A stretch of DNA of 63,177 nt, taken from Pelethousia sp034933245. Lineage in GTDB: Bacteria > Bacillota > Clostridia > Christensenellales > CAG-138. This document shows, in pieces, positions 17,233 to 25,717 of the stretch. Numbering within the stretch: the stretch's first letter is position 1; the number at the start of each line of letters is the position of its first letter. A program made the translations under genes and the position numbers. Where the stretch lies: contig JAYFNX010000041.1 in NCBI GenBank assembly GCA_034933245.1, positions 1 through 63,177 of the forward strand. Direction: 5' to 3'. The notes under the pieces are model-generated. The model was given only the letters and a program-made list of their open reading frames with translations. It did not search any database and had not been told where the DNA came from.

Positions 17233-17826
17233 ATGAAAAACGGATTGCCTGCCTGGCTGAAACTAGCGCTTATTGCACTGACAGCCGGGCTGTTGCTGGG
17301 CTTTACGAACGAGCTGACCGCACCCGCCATTCAGGCGCAAACCGAGATGCAGGCTGAAGAAGCCCGCAAAGCCGTTCTGCCTGTGGCGGAAACCTTTGAA
17401 CTGCTGGATGTGCCGGCGGATGCGGGGGTCGATTATTGCTATGAGGGGAAGCGCGGCGGCGAAACGGCGGGATATGTTGCCCAGACGACAACCAAGGGCT
17501 ACGGCGGAGAGATTGAAGTGATCGTAGGCATTGGAGCGGATGGGGCCATTACCGGCATCCGTGTGGGCGGGCCGAATTTTTCTGAAACCATGGGCCTTGG
17601 CGCCAAAACCAGAGATGCCGAGTTTACGGATCAGTTTCAAGGCCAAAAAGGGCCTATATCGGTGGGCGGAAAGAGCGATTCCGTTACCAGCGCCAGTGCT
17701 AACGCCGAAAACCCTTCCGAGTCGGGCGGCCATGTTGACGCCGTGACAAGCGCTACCATCAGCTCTCGTGCCGTGGTGAGCGCCGTGAATACGGCCTGTT
17801 CCTATGTACAGGGCCTGCTGGGCTAA
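17233..17826 (+). CDS. FMN-binding (RnfG-like) lipo/membrane-anchored protein
   Basis: A 197-residue protein with an N-terminal membrane anchor (about 8-26) and an extracytoplasmic FMN-binding domain of the RnfG/NqrC family. The flavinylation motif is in VDAVTSATISSRAV, where the Thr of TSAT would carry FMN linked by ApbE. GFTNELTAPAI after the anchor and GPNFSETMGLGAKTRD are typical of the family. Alone, without other Rnf subunits, it most likely works with the NusG_II and Gx proteins upstream as a small redox module. Confidence 0.9.
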   Translation: MKNGLPAWLKLALIALTAGLLLGFTNELTAPAIQAQTEMQAEEARKAVLPVAETFELLDVPADAGVDYCYEGKRGGETAGYVAQTTTKGYGGEIEVIVGIGADGAITGIRVGGPNFSETMGLGAKTRDAEFTDQFQGQKGPISVGGKSDSVTSASANAENPSESGGHVDAVTSATISSRAVVSAVNTACSYVQGLLG

Positions 17827-17850
17827 ACGATTCATAAGAAGATAAAACGA

Positions 17851-17889
17851 GGGAGCCATTTGATCCGCAAAGGCTCCCTTTATAGTTTT
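17851..17889 (+). terminator. Terminator of the NusG_II-Gx-FMN operon
   Basis: GGGAGCC and GGCTCCC form a stem with a 14-base loop that itself contains TTTG/CAAA pairing, followed by TTTATAGTTTT. Confidence 0.75.
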
Positions 17890-17939
17890 GGGGTTATGTT
17901 TGGGAATATGCCGGCCGCTAGAAAGCCGGCTTATGCGAA

Positions 17940-18497
17940 TCAGAGCATGGAGTCGCCCTGCTCAGCTTTGCCGCGACCTAATACCTGGGTGCGGGCATAA
18001 TGAATTACCGCGATGATTGCAAAGCCGATAGCTAGGCAGAAAAGCGCAACGGTATAGGTGGCGAGAAACGAAAAAGGCGAGAAGTTGGAGAGAAGGGTGA
18101 GCAGAACGCTCACGTTGAAAAAACCGGCGGCAAACTTGCCCCACCAATCCGAGACGACAACCACGTTCTTCTTGCCTAACATGAAGAGCCCGCCCACAAG
18201 CATGGTCAGTTCTTTCCCAGCGGCAATCAGAGGAATAAAAAGAGGCAGCCAGCCTTTCACATAAAAGCAGGCCAGGGCGCAAAGAAGCATGAGCTTATCG
18301 GCCAGCGGGTCCAGAATTTTACCCAAGTTGCTGATCCAGCCATTGCGCCGGGCCAGATAGCCGTCTAAAATATCCGTAAGGAAAGCGGTCGCATAGATGA
18401 TAAGCGCCGCCAGGTAGTCATCCCGGCGGAAGAAATATAGAAAAACACCAACCATGCCAAGGCGAAGCCCGGAAAGGATATTGGGAATATGCTTCAT
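17940..18497 (-). CDS. pgsA: CDP-diacylglycerol-glycerol-3-phosphate 3-phosphatidyltransferase
   Basis: A 185-residue membrane enzyme of the CDP-alcohol phosphatidyltransferase family. The catalytic signature D-x2-D-G-x2-A-R-x8-G-x3-D-x3-D is complete in DILDGYLARR...GKILDPLADK (residues 42-66), and four to five membrane helices follow. It makes phosphatidylglycerol phosphate, the first step to phosphatidylglycerol. GGAGG lies six bases before the ATG. A GCCGGC hairpin at 17910-17930 follows the gene but has no U-tract. Confidence 0.92.
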   Translation of the reverse strand: MKHIPNILSGLRLGMVGVFLYFFRRDDYLAALIIYATAFLTDILDGYLARRNGWISNLGKILDPLADKLMLLCALACFYVKGWLPLFIPLIAAGKELTMLVGGLFMLGKKNVVVVSDWWGKFAAGFFNVSVLLTLLSNFSPFSFLATYTVALFCLAIGFAIIAVIHYARTQVLGRGKAEQGDSML

Positions 18498-18612
18498 TTG
18501 TCGCCTCCATTCTAACCGATTGTTCAGCTATTCAAGTCTTAACCACTTATTATTAATCATACTCTATTTTGGCATTTCTATCTACCCAAACTTAACGTTT
18601 ACCCTACGGCAG

Positions 18613-18641
18613 TTGACAGCGCAGGGAGCAACGTATAAAAT
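18613..18641 (+). promoter_or_regulatory. Promoter of the PrsA-like foldase gene
   Basis: TTGACA (18613-18618), 17 bases, TAAAAT (18636-18641); the start codon is 47 bases further on. Confidence 0.75.
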
Positions 18642-18687
18642 AATATGGTTAATAAGCGATTACCGCACAAAGGAGATAACGAACCAA

Positions 18688-19890
18688 ATGAAGAACCACA
18701 AGACCCTCCTCCGCGTATGCGCGCTGGTTTTGGCGGCCCTGATATTCAGCGGCTGCAGCGCGGTGATTTCCAATCCAGTGGTGGCCCAGGTGGGAGATGT
18801 GGAGATCACATATTCCCAATTTTACAACCTGTACGAAACGTACGCGAGCTATGGCATGATCGATACTTCTTCCTCCGATAAAATTAAGGAAGCGCATGCC
18901 ACCATTTTTGACCAACTGATAAATTCCACGCTGCCCGTGGCGGTTGCCCATCAGCAAGGCCTCACCCTTACGGAAGAGGAAAAGGCCGCAGCCATGGAAA
19001 GCGTCGCTACCACCATGGATTCCTACCTGGAGCAATATTTGGATGAGTCCATTGCCGATGAAACGGCCCGCACCGAAGCCGCTATCCAAGCCTTTAACAA
19101 GGCATATAAATCCAACGGCATAACCTATGAAACGGTAAAGGCTGAGGTTGAACAGGCACATATTGACGATGCGTTGGGCAAGAAGATAGCCGATCAGGTG
19201 AAGGCCGCCGTCCCCAGCTCGACCGACGCGGAAGCGAAAACTTGGTATGACGAGCAGATCAAGACCGAGCAGGAAAAGTATGCAGAGGATGCTACCGCGT
19301 ACTATTACGACAACCAGTATTATACCTATTCCGGAGCGGTAAAGCCTCTTGTTGCGCCGGAAGGCCTCTTCTATGTAAAACATATTCTCATTAAGACGGA
19401 GGAGGGGGAAGCGCAGGCAGACGGCGACGAAACCCTGGAAGTGTCGGACTCCATGAGCTTTGCGGATCCCGAGACAACAGCTAAGGCCATTTTGGAGAAA
19501 GTGAATGCCGGCGAAGATTTTGACGCACTCATTGCGCAATATGGGGAGGACACTGGCATGACTGCAGAGCCTGCCAAGACCCAGGGCTATGTTATCGGCG
19601 AGGGCTTTGACGGCGTGTACGATAAAGCTTTCTACGATGCCGCTATGGAATTGAAGGAGACGGGGGACACCTCCGGTTTGGTGAAAGGCAGCTATGGTTA
19701 CCATATCATCCGCAGGGTAGGCGATGTGAGTGCAGATCCCATTCCGTACGAGGATGTAAAGGAAGAGATCCTGACCTACTTAAATAACAAAAATCAGGCC
19801 GATGCGTACAACGCTGCGCTGGAGCAGTGGAAGAGCGAGATCACGGTTGAGACCTATGAAAAACGGGTTAGTTACGTTGGCTTAAGCTGA
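18688..19890 (+). CDS. PrsA-like peptidyl-prolyl isomerase lipoprotein
   Basis: A 400-residue extracytoplasmic foldase. The signal peptide ends in the lipobox IFSGCS (Cys near 23). A SurA-like N-terminal chaperone region (about 30-190) precedes a parvulin PPIC domain (about 225-370) beginning GLFYVKHILIKTE and ending YGYHIIRRVGD; it carries an acidic insertion after the first strand. It should assist folding of secreted proteins at the outer membrane face of the cytoplasmic membrane. The ATG at 18688 follows AAGGAGATAACG; the frame is open further upstream, but that part precedes the promoter. Confidence 0.9.
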   Translation: MKNHKTLLRVCALVLAALIFSGCSAVISNPVVAQVGDVEITYSQFYNLYETYASYGMIDTSSSDKIKEAHATIFDQLINSTLPVAVAHQQGLTLTEEEKAAAMESVATTMDSYLEQYLDESIADETARTEAAIQAFNKAYKSNGITYETVKAEVEQAHIDDALGKKIADQVKAAVPSSTDAEAKTWYDEQIKTEQEKYAEDATAYYYDNQYYTYSGAVKPLVAPEGLFYVKHILIKTEEGEAQADGDETLEVSDSMSFADPETTAKAILEKVNAGEDFDALIAQYGEDTGMTAEPAKTQGYVIGEGFDGVYDKAFYDAAMELKETGDTSGLVKGSYGYHIIRRVGDVSADPIPYEDVKEEILTYLNNKNQADAYNAALEQWKSEITVETYEKRVSYVGLS

Positions 19891-19910
19891 TTGTAAAAGC
19901 AAGAAAGAAT

Positions 19911-19942
19911 GAATGGGGGGAGATTCTCCTCCCATTTTTTTA
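19911..19942 (+). terminator. Terminator after the PrsA-like gene
   Basis: ATGGGGGGAG and CTCCTCCCAT pair around an ATT loop and are followed by seven Ts. Confidence 0.85.
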
Positions 19943-20029
19943 CTTTTTTGTAAATGCTTAGCAACTACACACGCAAAATATGCAAAATGTGGTATACTAA
20001 TCCCATCTTATCGAAGGACTTTATTATTC

Positions 20030-21271
20030 ATGACAAAACGGTTTTATTATCCCGTGGAAAATACCGATTCCTTGGCCTGCGATGCGCAGATACTGGATTG
20101 CCGCCCGGTGGGGGAGGCATACGAAGTTCTTTTGGACGCAACGGCGATTTTTCCCGAAGGGGGTGGCCAGCTCAGCGACCAAGGCAGACTGTATGCTTTA
20201 GAAAGCGGCAAAGAGATAGCCTGTATTTCCCACGCTAGAGAAGATGGGGAAAAGGTGTGGCATCTGTCGGACCGGCCGGTAGAGGTCGGCATGCGGATAC
20301 GGGTTCAGGCGGATGAAGCTCTGCGCCGGGATCACAGCGCCCAGCATAGTGGGGAACACATCCTTTCCGGCTTGGCTAGCAGGCTTTTTGGGGCGAAAAA
20401 CGGCGGCTTCCATATGGCGCAGGATTACGCTACCTTGGATTTGGATATATTCCTTACGGATGAGCAACTTGGCCAGCTGCAACTGGCGGCAAACGAGGCC
20501 GTGCAGGCCAACCTGCCCACGCGGGTGCGGGTGGTGGATGGCGCCGAGCTTGCGGGCATGGAGCTTCGCAAAAAGGCGGCGGGTCTTACGGGAGCAGTTC
20601 GCATCGTGTATGTGGGCGGCGTGGATTCCTGCACCTGCTGCGGCACCCATGTGGCATTCAGCGGCGAGGTCGGATATATTCGCATTAGCTCCGCGGCCAA
20701 GTACAAAGGCGGTACCCGCGTATGGTTTTCCTGCGGCATGCGGGCCGTGGGGGAAGCCATGGAGGAGAAGGCTGTGCTGGACAAGCTTGCCCGCCGGTTC
20801 TCCACCAAGGCGGCGGATGTGGCCGAAGCGGTCATTCGGCAAGGCGATGAGTTGGCGGCCTGCAAGAAAGAGCTGCGGTGCCGTACGGAAGCGTTGCTTT
20901 CCTTCCGTGCAGAAGCCCTATTGGACGAGGCGGAAAAGATGGGCGAAGTGCGCCTGGCTTCCGCGTTGCTAGAAGGGTTGGATATGGCCGAACTGAAAAT
21001 TTTGGCCGAAAAGCTTTGCGCAATGCCCGGAACCTTGGCTTTGCTGCTAAGCCGCAAGGACGGTTCGTTATTCTACCAGCTGGCGCGTGCGCAAGGCGTA
21101 CAAACCAGCATGAAGGAACTGTGCCTGGCCCTCAATGGGCTTGCCGGCGGCCGGGGGGGCGGCCGGGAAGATATGGCCCAGGGCAGCGCTACCATCACCG
21201 GTTCCTTGCGGCCGGAAGATACATTGGAACAAATGCAGGCCTATTGCCGCCGGGCACTGGGGTCCTGCTGA
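20030..21271 (+). CDS. AlaX-type alanyl-tRNA editing protein with DHHA1-like C-terminus
   Basis: A 413-residue trans-editing protein homologous to the editing half of alanyl-tRNA synthetase; it would hydrolyse Ser-tRNA(Ala) or Gly-tRNA(Ala). The zinc site is complete: HSAQHSGEHIL (HxxxH-type) and CTCCGTHVAFSGEVG (Cys and His). A coiled-coil follows and then a DHHA1-like domain ending in a glycine-rich GGRGGGREDMAQG, so it is the long AlaX form. Start ATG at 20030 follows GAAGGA; the region before it holds the promoter-like TATACT at 19993. Confidence 0.9.
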   Translation: MTKRFYYPVENTDSLACDAQILDCRPVGEAYEVLLDATAIFPEGGGQLSDQGRLYALESGKEIACISHAREDGEKVWHLSDRPVEVGMRIRVQADEALRRDHSAQHSGEHILSGLASRLFGAKNGGFHMAQDYATLDLDIFLTDEQLGQLQLAANEAVQANLPTRVRVVDGAELAGMELRKKAAGLTGAVRIVYVGGVDSCTCCGTHVAFSGEVGYIRISSAAKYKGGTRVWFSCGMRAVGEAMEEKAVLDKLARRFSTKAADVAEAVIRQGDELAACKKELRCRTEALLSFRAEALLDEAEKMGEVRLASALLEGLDMAELKILAEKLCAMPGTLALLLSRKDGSLFYQLARAQGVQTSMKELCLALNGLAGGRGGGREDMAQGSATITGSLRPEDTLEQMQAYCRRALGSC

Positions 21272-21307
21272 AATAAACGGATATCATCGCATCTTAGGAG
21301 GATCATC

Positions 21308-22588
21308 ATGAAAAAGCTCGTCGCGCTTCTTTTATGCCTGCCGTTGCTTTCCGGCTGTGCTACCCAAGCGCAGAATGTGGATGTAACCCAATCCAAAGAA
21401 AGCGCTTCACCGGGCAATGAAGCACCGCAAACCGTGGCTGTTGCCACGCCCCAGCCGACACCCGCCCCATATGTGACGGATGATGTGTTTGTGGTGAATT
21501 GCGAGGATAACATTAATCTGCGTGAAAAATCCTCATCCAAATCCGAACAGATCGGCACCCTACTGGCAGGGGACAAGGTGAAGATATTGGGCTATCAGAG
21601 CCAGCGCTTTGCCCGAGTGCAGTTGGAATCCAACGACCAGGTCGGCTATGCTATCGCGGGATATTTTAAGGTGGAGGATTATGCGTCCTTTGGCTTAGAA
21701 ACCGTTAAACCCGTAGAGAAATATTCCTACGAACAGATGATGGCGGATCTGGAAACATTGGCGTCGAAGTATCCGGATCTTTGTTTTTTGGAAAGTGCGG
21801 GCCAGAGCGTGCAGGGTAGAGAATTGCAGGCAATCGTTATTGGGGATGCGAACGCTTCCCACCATGTGTTGGTGCAAGGAAGCATGCACGCAAGGGAGAA
21901 CATGTGCTCGCTCCTGTGCACGGCCCTGGCCGAACGGCTTTTACAGAAGGGCGGCGAGGCGGATGTGTGCTTTCATATCCTTCCCATGGTCAACCCCGAC
22001 GGCGTGACGATTCAACAGAGCGCGGAAATGCCGGAAAATATTTTGGAAATTTATAAGAGCGATGGGGCAAAGGGACTATCCGTGGATACGGGATTGGTCT
22101 ACTTGGCCCAATGGCAGGCAAACGCCAACGGGGTGGATCTGAACCGCAACTTTGACGCCCTTTGGGATAAAATCGATACGACGGAAGGCCCCTCCTTCAC
22201 GAATTACAGGGGAACCGCCGTGGAGAGCGAGCCTGAGACCAAGGCGTTGGTGACATATACGGATCAATATAAATTTGACGCGACCCTCAGCTACCATGCC
22301 ACAGGAAGCGCTCTTTACTGGGAGTTTGGAGAGGACGCGGCCATAAATGCCGCCTCGCTGCACTTGGCGGAGGCGATCAAGGCTGTGAGCGCCTATGAGC
22401 CCATTGGGGACAGCGGAGGAAGCTACGGCGGCTACAAGGATTGGGCCATGCTGCAAAAGAAGATTCCTTCCGTAACCATCGAAATTGGCACGCGTACCGC
22501 GCCCTTGCTGGAGGCGGAATTCTCAAATGTTTGGTTCCGCAACCGAGATGTACTCCCTGCCGTGGCGCAATGGATTCGTGCGCAATAA
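21308..22588 (+). CDS. M14-family zinc carboxypeptidase lipoprotein with SH3 domain
   Basis: A 426-residue exported lipoprotein (lipobox LLSGC). After a Pro/Thr-rich linker comes a bacterial SH3 domain (about 60-120, INLREKSSSKSEQIGTLLAG) and then an M14 peptidase domain with the zinc ligands in HARE (near 197), the substrate Arg in VDLNRNF, a distal zinc His in SYHATG and the catalytic Glu in TIEIGT. The SH3 plus M14 combination suggests trimming of cell-wall stem peptides, as in gamma-D-glutamyl-meso-diaminopimelate peptidases. AGGAGG precedes the ATG. Confidence 0.9.
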   Translation: MKKLVALLLCLPLLSGCATQAQNVDVTQSKESASPGNEAPQTVAVATPQPTPAPYVTDDVFVVNCEDNINLREKSSSKSEQIGTLLAGDKVKILGYQSQRFARVQLESNDQVGYAIAGYFKVEDYASFGLETVKPVEKYSYEQMMADLETLASKYPDLCFLESAGQSVQGRELQAIVIGDANASHHVLVQGSMHARENMCSLLCTALAERLLQKGGEADVCFHILPMVNPDGVTIQQSAEMPENILEIYKSDGAKGLSVDTGLVYLAQWQANANGVDLNRNFDALWDKIDTTEGPSFTNYRGTAVESEPETKALVTYTDQYKFDATLSYHATGSALYWEFGEDAAINAASLHLAEAIKAVSAYEPIGDSGGSYGGYKDWAMLQKKIPSVTIEIGTRTAPLLEAEFSNVWFRNRDVLPAVAQWIRAQ

Positions 22589-22595
22589 AAATAGC

Positions 22596-22624
22596 TTGAC
22601 AATTGGGAGCCCTGTGCATATAAT
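22596..22624 (+). promoter_or_regulatory. Consensus promoter of infC-rpmI-rplT
   Basis: TTGACA (22596-22601), exactly 17 bases, TATAAT (22619-22624), a perfect sigma-A consensus as expected for ribosomal genes. Confidence 0.9.
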
Positions 22625-22630
22625 AATTTA

Positions 22631-22765
22631 GGCAAAGCAGGAGCCGCCCGCTTCTCACCCGCCGGCATTTGAGCCAGGCGAGGTTATGGCAAACCAGATT
22701 GGTGTGTTTTCGCAATTAGCGGGCAGTTAATGCCCGCTAATTTATTTTTAATGGAGGTGTCCACC
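22631..22765 (+). promoter_or_regulatory. infC operon leader with attenuator hairpin (L20-leader type)
   Basis: The roughly 135-base leader has G+C-rich pairing segments at 22645-22685 and an intrinsic-terminator-like hairpin at 22716-22740 (TTAGCGGGCA, loop GTTAA, TGCCCGCTAA) followed by TTTATTTTTA, all before the infC ribosome site. In Firmicutes this position holds the L20-responsive attenuator; the specific L20 binding fold has not been modelled here. Confidence 0.7.
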
Positions 22766-23281
22766 ATCGCTAAGGATGATCTGTTCATCAACGAGCAAAT
22801 CCGCGACAAGGAAGTGCGCTTGATCGATGCGGAAGGGAACCAGCAGGGCATCGTTTCTCTGGATGTGGCTATGAACATGGCGGACGAGGCAGGCCTGGAC
22901 CTGGTGAAGATCGCCCCCAATGCCGCACCGCCCGTGTGCAAGATCATGGATTATGGCAAGTACAAATTCGAACAGGGCAAGCGTGAAAAAGAGCAACGCA
23001 AAAATCAAAAAGTAATCGAGCTTAAGGAGATTCGACTCAGCGCCACCATCGATCTGCATGATATGGAGGTTAAGGCCAAGAACGCCACAAAATTCCTTAC
23101 CAACGGAGATAAGGTAAAGGTATCGATCCGTTTCCGCGGTCGCCAGGCCAAGCATGGCGACATCGGCCTGGACGTGATGAACACCTTCTATGAGATGGTC
23201 AAGGACAATGCTGCGATAGACCGCCCTGCAAAGCAGGAAGGACGCAATATGTTCATGATATTAACACCTAAAAACAACTAA
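22766..23281 (+). CDS. infC: Translation initiation factor IF-3 (ATC start)
   Basis: A 171-residue IF-3, which keeps 30S subunits free and checks start-codon pairing. The N-terminal domain (INEQIRDKEVRLID) and C-terminal domain (KEIRLSATIDLHDMEVK, VSIRFRGRQ) are complete. GGAGGTG lies six bases before an ATC codon at 22766 that begins (I/M)AKDDLFINEQ, the usual IF-3 start; the ATG at 22751 is inside the ribosome site. Rare AUU/AUC starts on infC allow IF-3 to repress its own translation. First gene of the operon with L35 and L20. Confidence 0.96.
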   Translation: MAKDDLFINEQIRDKEVRLIDAEGNQQGIVSLDVAMNMADEAGLDLVKIAPNAAPPVCKIMDYGKYKFEQGKREKEQRKNQKVIELKEIRLSATIDLHDMEVKAKNATKFLTNGDKVKVSIRFRGRQAKHGDIGLDVMNTFYEMVKDNAAIDRPAKQEGRNMFMILTPKNN

Positions 23282-23300
23282 CGAACAGGAGGAAAGCCCC

Positions 23301-23498
23301 ATGCCAAAGATCAAGACCCACCGGGGTGCAGCAAAACGCTTCAGCCTTACCAAAAACGGTAGGATCAAGAGAGGCAAGGCCTATAAGAGCCATATCCTTA
23401 CCAAGAAAAGCACTAAGCGCCTTCGCGGCCTCCGCCAAACCGGTTACATTGCCGATTGTGAAGCCAAGAAGATCCGCGAGCTGATTCCCTATAAGTAA
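23301..23498 (+). CDS. rpmI: Ribosomal protein bL35
   Basis: A 65-residue, very basic large-subunit protein beginning MPKIKTHRGAAKRF, with the usual GKAYKSHILTKKS. It sits 19 bases after infC with AGGAGGAAAG as ribosome site and 14 bases before rplT, the conserved order. Confidence 0.97.
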   Translation: MPKIKTHRGAAKRFSLTKNGRIKRGKAYKSHILTKKSTKRLRGLRQTGYIADCEAKKIRELIPYK

Positions 23499-23512
23499 GG
23501 AGGAAGATAACC

Positions 23513-23869
23513 ATGGCACGTATTAAAAGAGCAGTAAACGCCGTCAAAAAGCGCCGCAAGGTGTTTAAACTTTCCAAGGGCTACTATGGCGCAAAGAGCA
23601 AGCAGTACCGCAGCGCTTCCCAGCAGGTAATGAAGTCCATGGCCTATGCTTATGTGGGCCGTAAGCTGAAAAAGCGTGAATACCGTCAGCTCTGGATCGC
23701 CCGTATCAATGCTGGGGCCAGGCTTTGCGGCATGAGCTACAGCCGCATGATCGACGGCCTCAAGAAGGCCGGTGTGGACGTGAACCGTAAGGTTCTGGCG
23801 GATCTGGCCGTAAACGATATGGCCGCTTTTGAAAAGCTGGCGGCTACCGCCAAGGCCGCTTTGGCGTAA
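23513..23869 (+). CDS. rplT: Ribosomal protein bL20
   Basis: A 118-residue 23S rRNA-binding assembly protein, starting MARIKRAVNAVKKRRKV and containing LWIARINAGARLCGMSYS. In Firmicutes L20 binds the leader of this operon and promotes early termination, which fits the attenuator at 22716. Last gene of the operon. Confidence 0.97.
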   Translation: MARIKRAVNAVKKRRKVFKLSKGYYGAKSKQYRSASQQVMKSMAYAYVGRKLKKREYRQLWIARINAGARLCGMSYSRMIDGLKKAGVDVNRKVLADLAVNDMAAFEKLAATAKAALA

Positions 23870-23884
23870 AGGGTTTGGTACAAT

Positions 23885-23916
23885 AAAAAAGGCTTCGTTG
23901 TTACGGAGCCTTTTTA
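23885..23916 (+). terminator. Terminator of the infC operon
   Basis: AAAAAAGGCTTCGT, loop TGTT, ACGGAGCCTTTTT; stem with one GT-type mismatch and a T-run. Confidence 0.85.
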
Positions 23917-23982
23917 TGTTATAATAAGAAGAACACATGGAATGGAAGGGAATCTTCCGTAAATAGCCTATAGGAGGAACAC

Positions 23983-24744
23983 ATGCTCATTGAAAGCACG
24001 CGGAATGAAACGGTAAAACGCGCCCGGGCCCTTGCCAACCGGAAAGGACGGTCTGACCAGGGCTTACATTTTATCGAAGGAGAAAGGCTGGTGCGGGAGG
24101 CCATCATCTCGGGTGCTACATTTGGGGATGCCTTCGTAGAAGAAGGCCATGACCTGATGGAAGCCGTGCTTACGGGCAGCGGAGCCACGGTTTATACCGT
24201 GAAACGGGCTGTCATGGAGAGCCTTACCCTTACGGATACGCCCCAATGGGTTTGCGCTACGGTGCATACGCCCAGCGTCTCTTTGCCGGAGTTTTACCCG
24301 GCCGGCCTCATCGTGGTGCTGGACCGGGTGCAGGATCCGGGAAATCTGGGTACCATTCTGCGAACGGCGGATGCCATGGGCGCTTCCGGGCTGCTGCTGG
24401 GGGAAGGCTGTGCCGATCCCTATGCGCCTAAGCCGATCCGGGCCGCCATGGGAAGCATCTATCATTTGCCTGTATGGCAGGGCGAGTTAGAAACGGAAAT
24501 ATGCAGGCTCCGGGAACAGGGCTATGTTTGCATCTGCGGCCACCTTAAGGGCGGGGATACATTGCCCGCGCCGGGAGAACGGTGCGCTTTAATCATTGGC
24601 AATGAAGGCAGCGGCGTTTCCGAAGCGGTGGCCAACCAGTGCCATCGTTACCGCCTGCCCATGTATGGTTTTGCGGAGAGCCTGAACGCTTCTGTGGCCG
24701 CGGGCATCCTCATCTATGAGCTGGCCAGGCGCATGCATGCATAA
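23983..24744 (+). CDS. TrmH/SpoU-family RNA 2'-O-methyltransferase
   Basis: A 253-residue SPOUT enzyme of the SpoU class. An N-terminal substrate-binding domain (1-95) precedes the knotted catalytic domain with motif 1 (DPGNLGTILRTADAMG), motif 2 (LIIGNEGSGVS) and motif 3 (ESLNASVAAGILIYE). It is the YsgA-like type often found after rplT in Firmicutes; the target nucleotide (23S rRNA or tRNA) cannot be told. An extended -10 (TG-T-TATAAT, 23917-23925) in the tail of the previous terminator may drive it. Confidence 0.92.
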   Translation: MLIESTRNETVKRARALANRKGRSDQGLHFIEGERLVREAIISGATFGDAFVEEGHDLMEAVLTGSGATVYTVKRAVMESLTLTDTPQWVCATVHTPSVSLPEFYPAGLIVVLDRVQDPGNLGTILRTADAMGASGLLLGEGCADPYAPKPIRAAMGSIYHLPVWQGELETEICRLREQGYVCICGHLKGGDTLPAPGERCALIIGNEGSGVSEAVANQCHRYRLPMYGFAESLNASVAAGILIYELARRMHA

Positions 24745-24766
24745 AGATTAAATCAACTTATAGCAC

Positions 24767-24790
24767 GCCTCCCTTTGGGGAGGCTTTTTT
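24767..24790 (+). terminator. Terminator of the SpoU methyltransferase gene
   Basis: GCCTCCC, loop TTTG, GGGAGGC followed by six Ts. Confidence 0.9.
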
Positions 24791-24930
24791 ATGAAAAAAT
24801 ATCCTTAATAGCCGAAGGTTCTGTCCCGTGCGTTTAAAAGAACGCTCTCTTTTTCATGCTTTGATTTTGAGAAAAGGCCATAAAAGGAGGATTTTCTTCT
24901 TTTTTCACATGCTTTTGCACAAAGGAAAAT

Positions 24931-24957
24931 ATAAAGTTCAGATAAAGTTCAGATAAA
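24931..24957 (+). promoter_or_regulatory. Tandem 11-bp repeat, candidate OmpR/PhoB-type response-regulator site
   Basis: ATAAAGTTCAG occurs twice in perfect tandem (24931-24941 and 24942-24952), followed by a partial third copy ATAAA. An 11-base period (one helical turn) is the usual arrangement for OmpR-family dimers. It lies about 65 bases before the VTC gene, whose operon is followed by an OmpR-type regulator. No clear -35 box is present between the repeat and the gene, as expected for an activated promoter. Confidence 0.55.
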
Positions 24958-25021
24958 AAACAACGCCCCTTCAGGTTGCGATGGTGTAATTAACCCATAA
25001 CAAAGACGAGAGGTGAACGCG

Positions 25022-25699
25022 ATGCAAGAACCTACTGGGCGGCATGAGATCAAGCATTACATCAACTATGGAGATTTTATGCAGCTTCGATCCCGGCTAC
25101 CTTTCGTAGCCAAACCGGATCAAAATACGGCGGAAGGAAACAGCTACCGAGTGAGAAGCTTATATTTTGATAATTACGACGACAAAGCCCTGCGGGAGAA
25201 GATTGACGGTGTGAATGTGCGGGAAAAATTCCGGTTGCGGCTTTACAATGCCAATCCATCTTTTATTCGGCTTGAAAAGAAAAGCAAACGAGGCGGTATT
25301 TGTTATAAGGAAAGCGCCGTGGTGTCCGCCGAAATGTGCAAAGAAATTTTAGAGGGAAATTATGCCGTGCTGAAGGAAAGTGCCGATGCGCTGCCACTGG
25401 AGTTTTATACGAAGCTGCATGTCCAGCTCCTTCGGCCCAAGAACATCGTGGACTATATGCGAGAAGCGTACATCTTTCCAGCCGGGAATGTGCGGGTCAC
25501 CATGGATTATGACATCCGCGCGGGGTTGGATGTGAAAACCTTTTTGAACCCCAGGCCCGTTACCGTTCCCGTGCCCGGTGCAATCATTCTGGAGGTCAAG
25601 TACGACGCTTTCCTGCCGGAACTCATCCGGGGCGTGGTTGCGCTAAGCAGCAGGCAGCAATCCGCCTTTTCCAAATATGCGGCAACCAGAATCGTATAA
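25022..25699 (+). CDS. VTC-domain polyphosphate polymerase-like protein
   Basis: A 225-residue cytosolic protein of the VTC/TTM (triphosphate tunnel) fold. The tunnel-lining basic and acidic residues are all in place: RHEIKHYI at the N-terminus, YRVRSLYFDN, REKFRLRLYN, IRLEKKSKRGGICYKES and the late LEVKYDAF. In yeast Vtc4 this fold makes polyphosphate from ATP on a membrane complex. Here the next gene encodes a membrane protein and may supply the channel part. Start: ATG at 25022 follows GAGAGGTG; a GTG nine bases earlier overlaps that site. Confidence 0.88.
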   Translation: MQEPTGRHEIKHYINYGDFMQLRSRLPFVAKPDQNTAEGNSYRVRSLYFDNYDDKALREKIDGVNVREKFRLRLYNANPSFIRLEKKSKRGGICYKESAVVSAEMCKEILEGNYAVLKESADALPLEFYTKLHVQLLRPKNIVDYMREAYIFPAGNVRVTMDYDIRAGLDVKTFLNPRPVTVPVPGAIILEVKYDAFLPELIRGVVALSSRQQSAFSKYAATRIV

Positions 25700-25717
25700 A
25701 TAGGGAGGAATTTTAAC

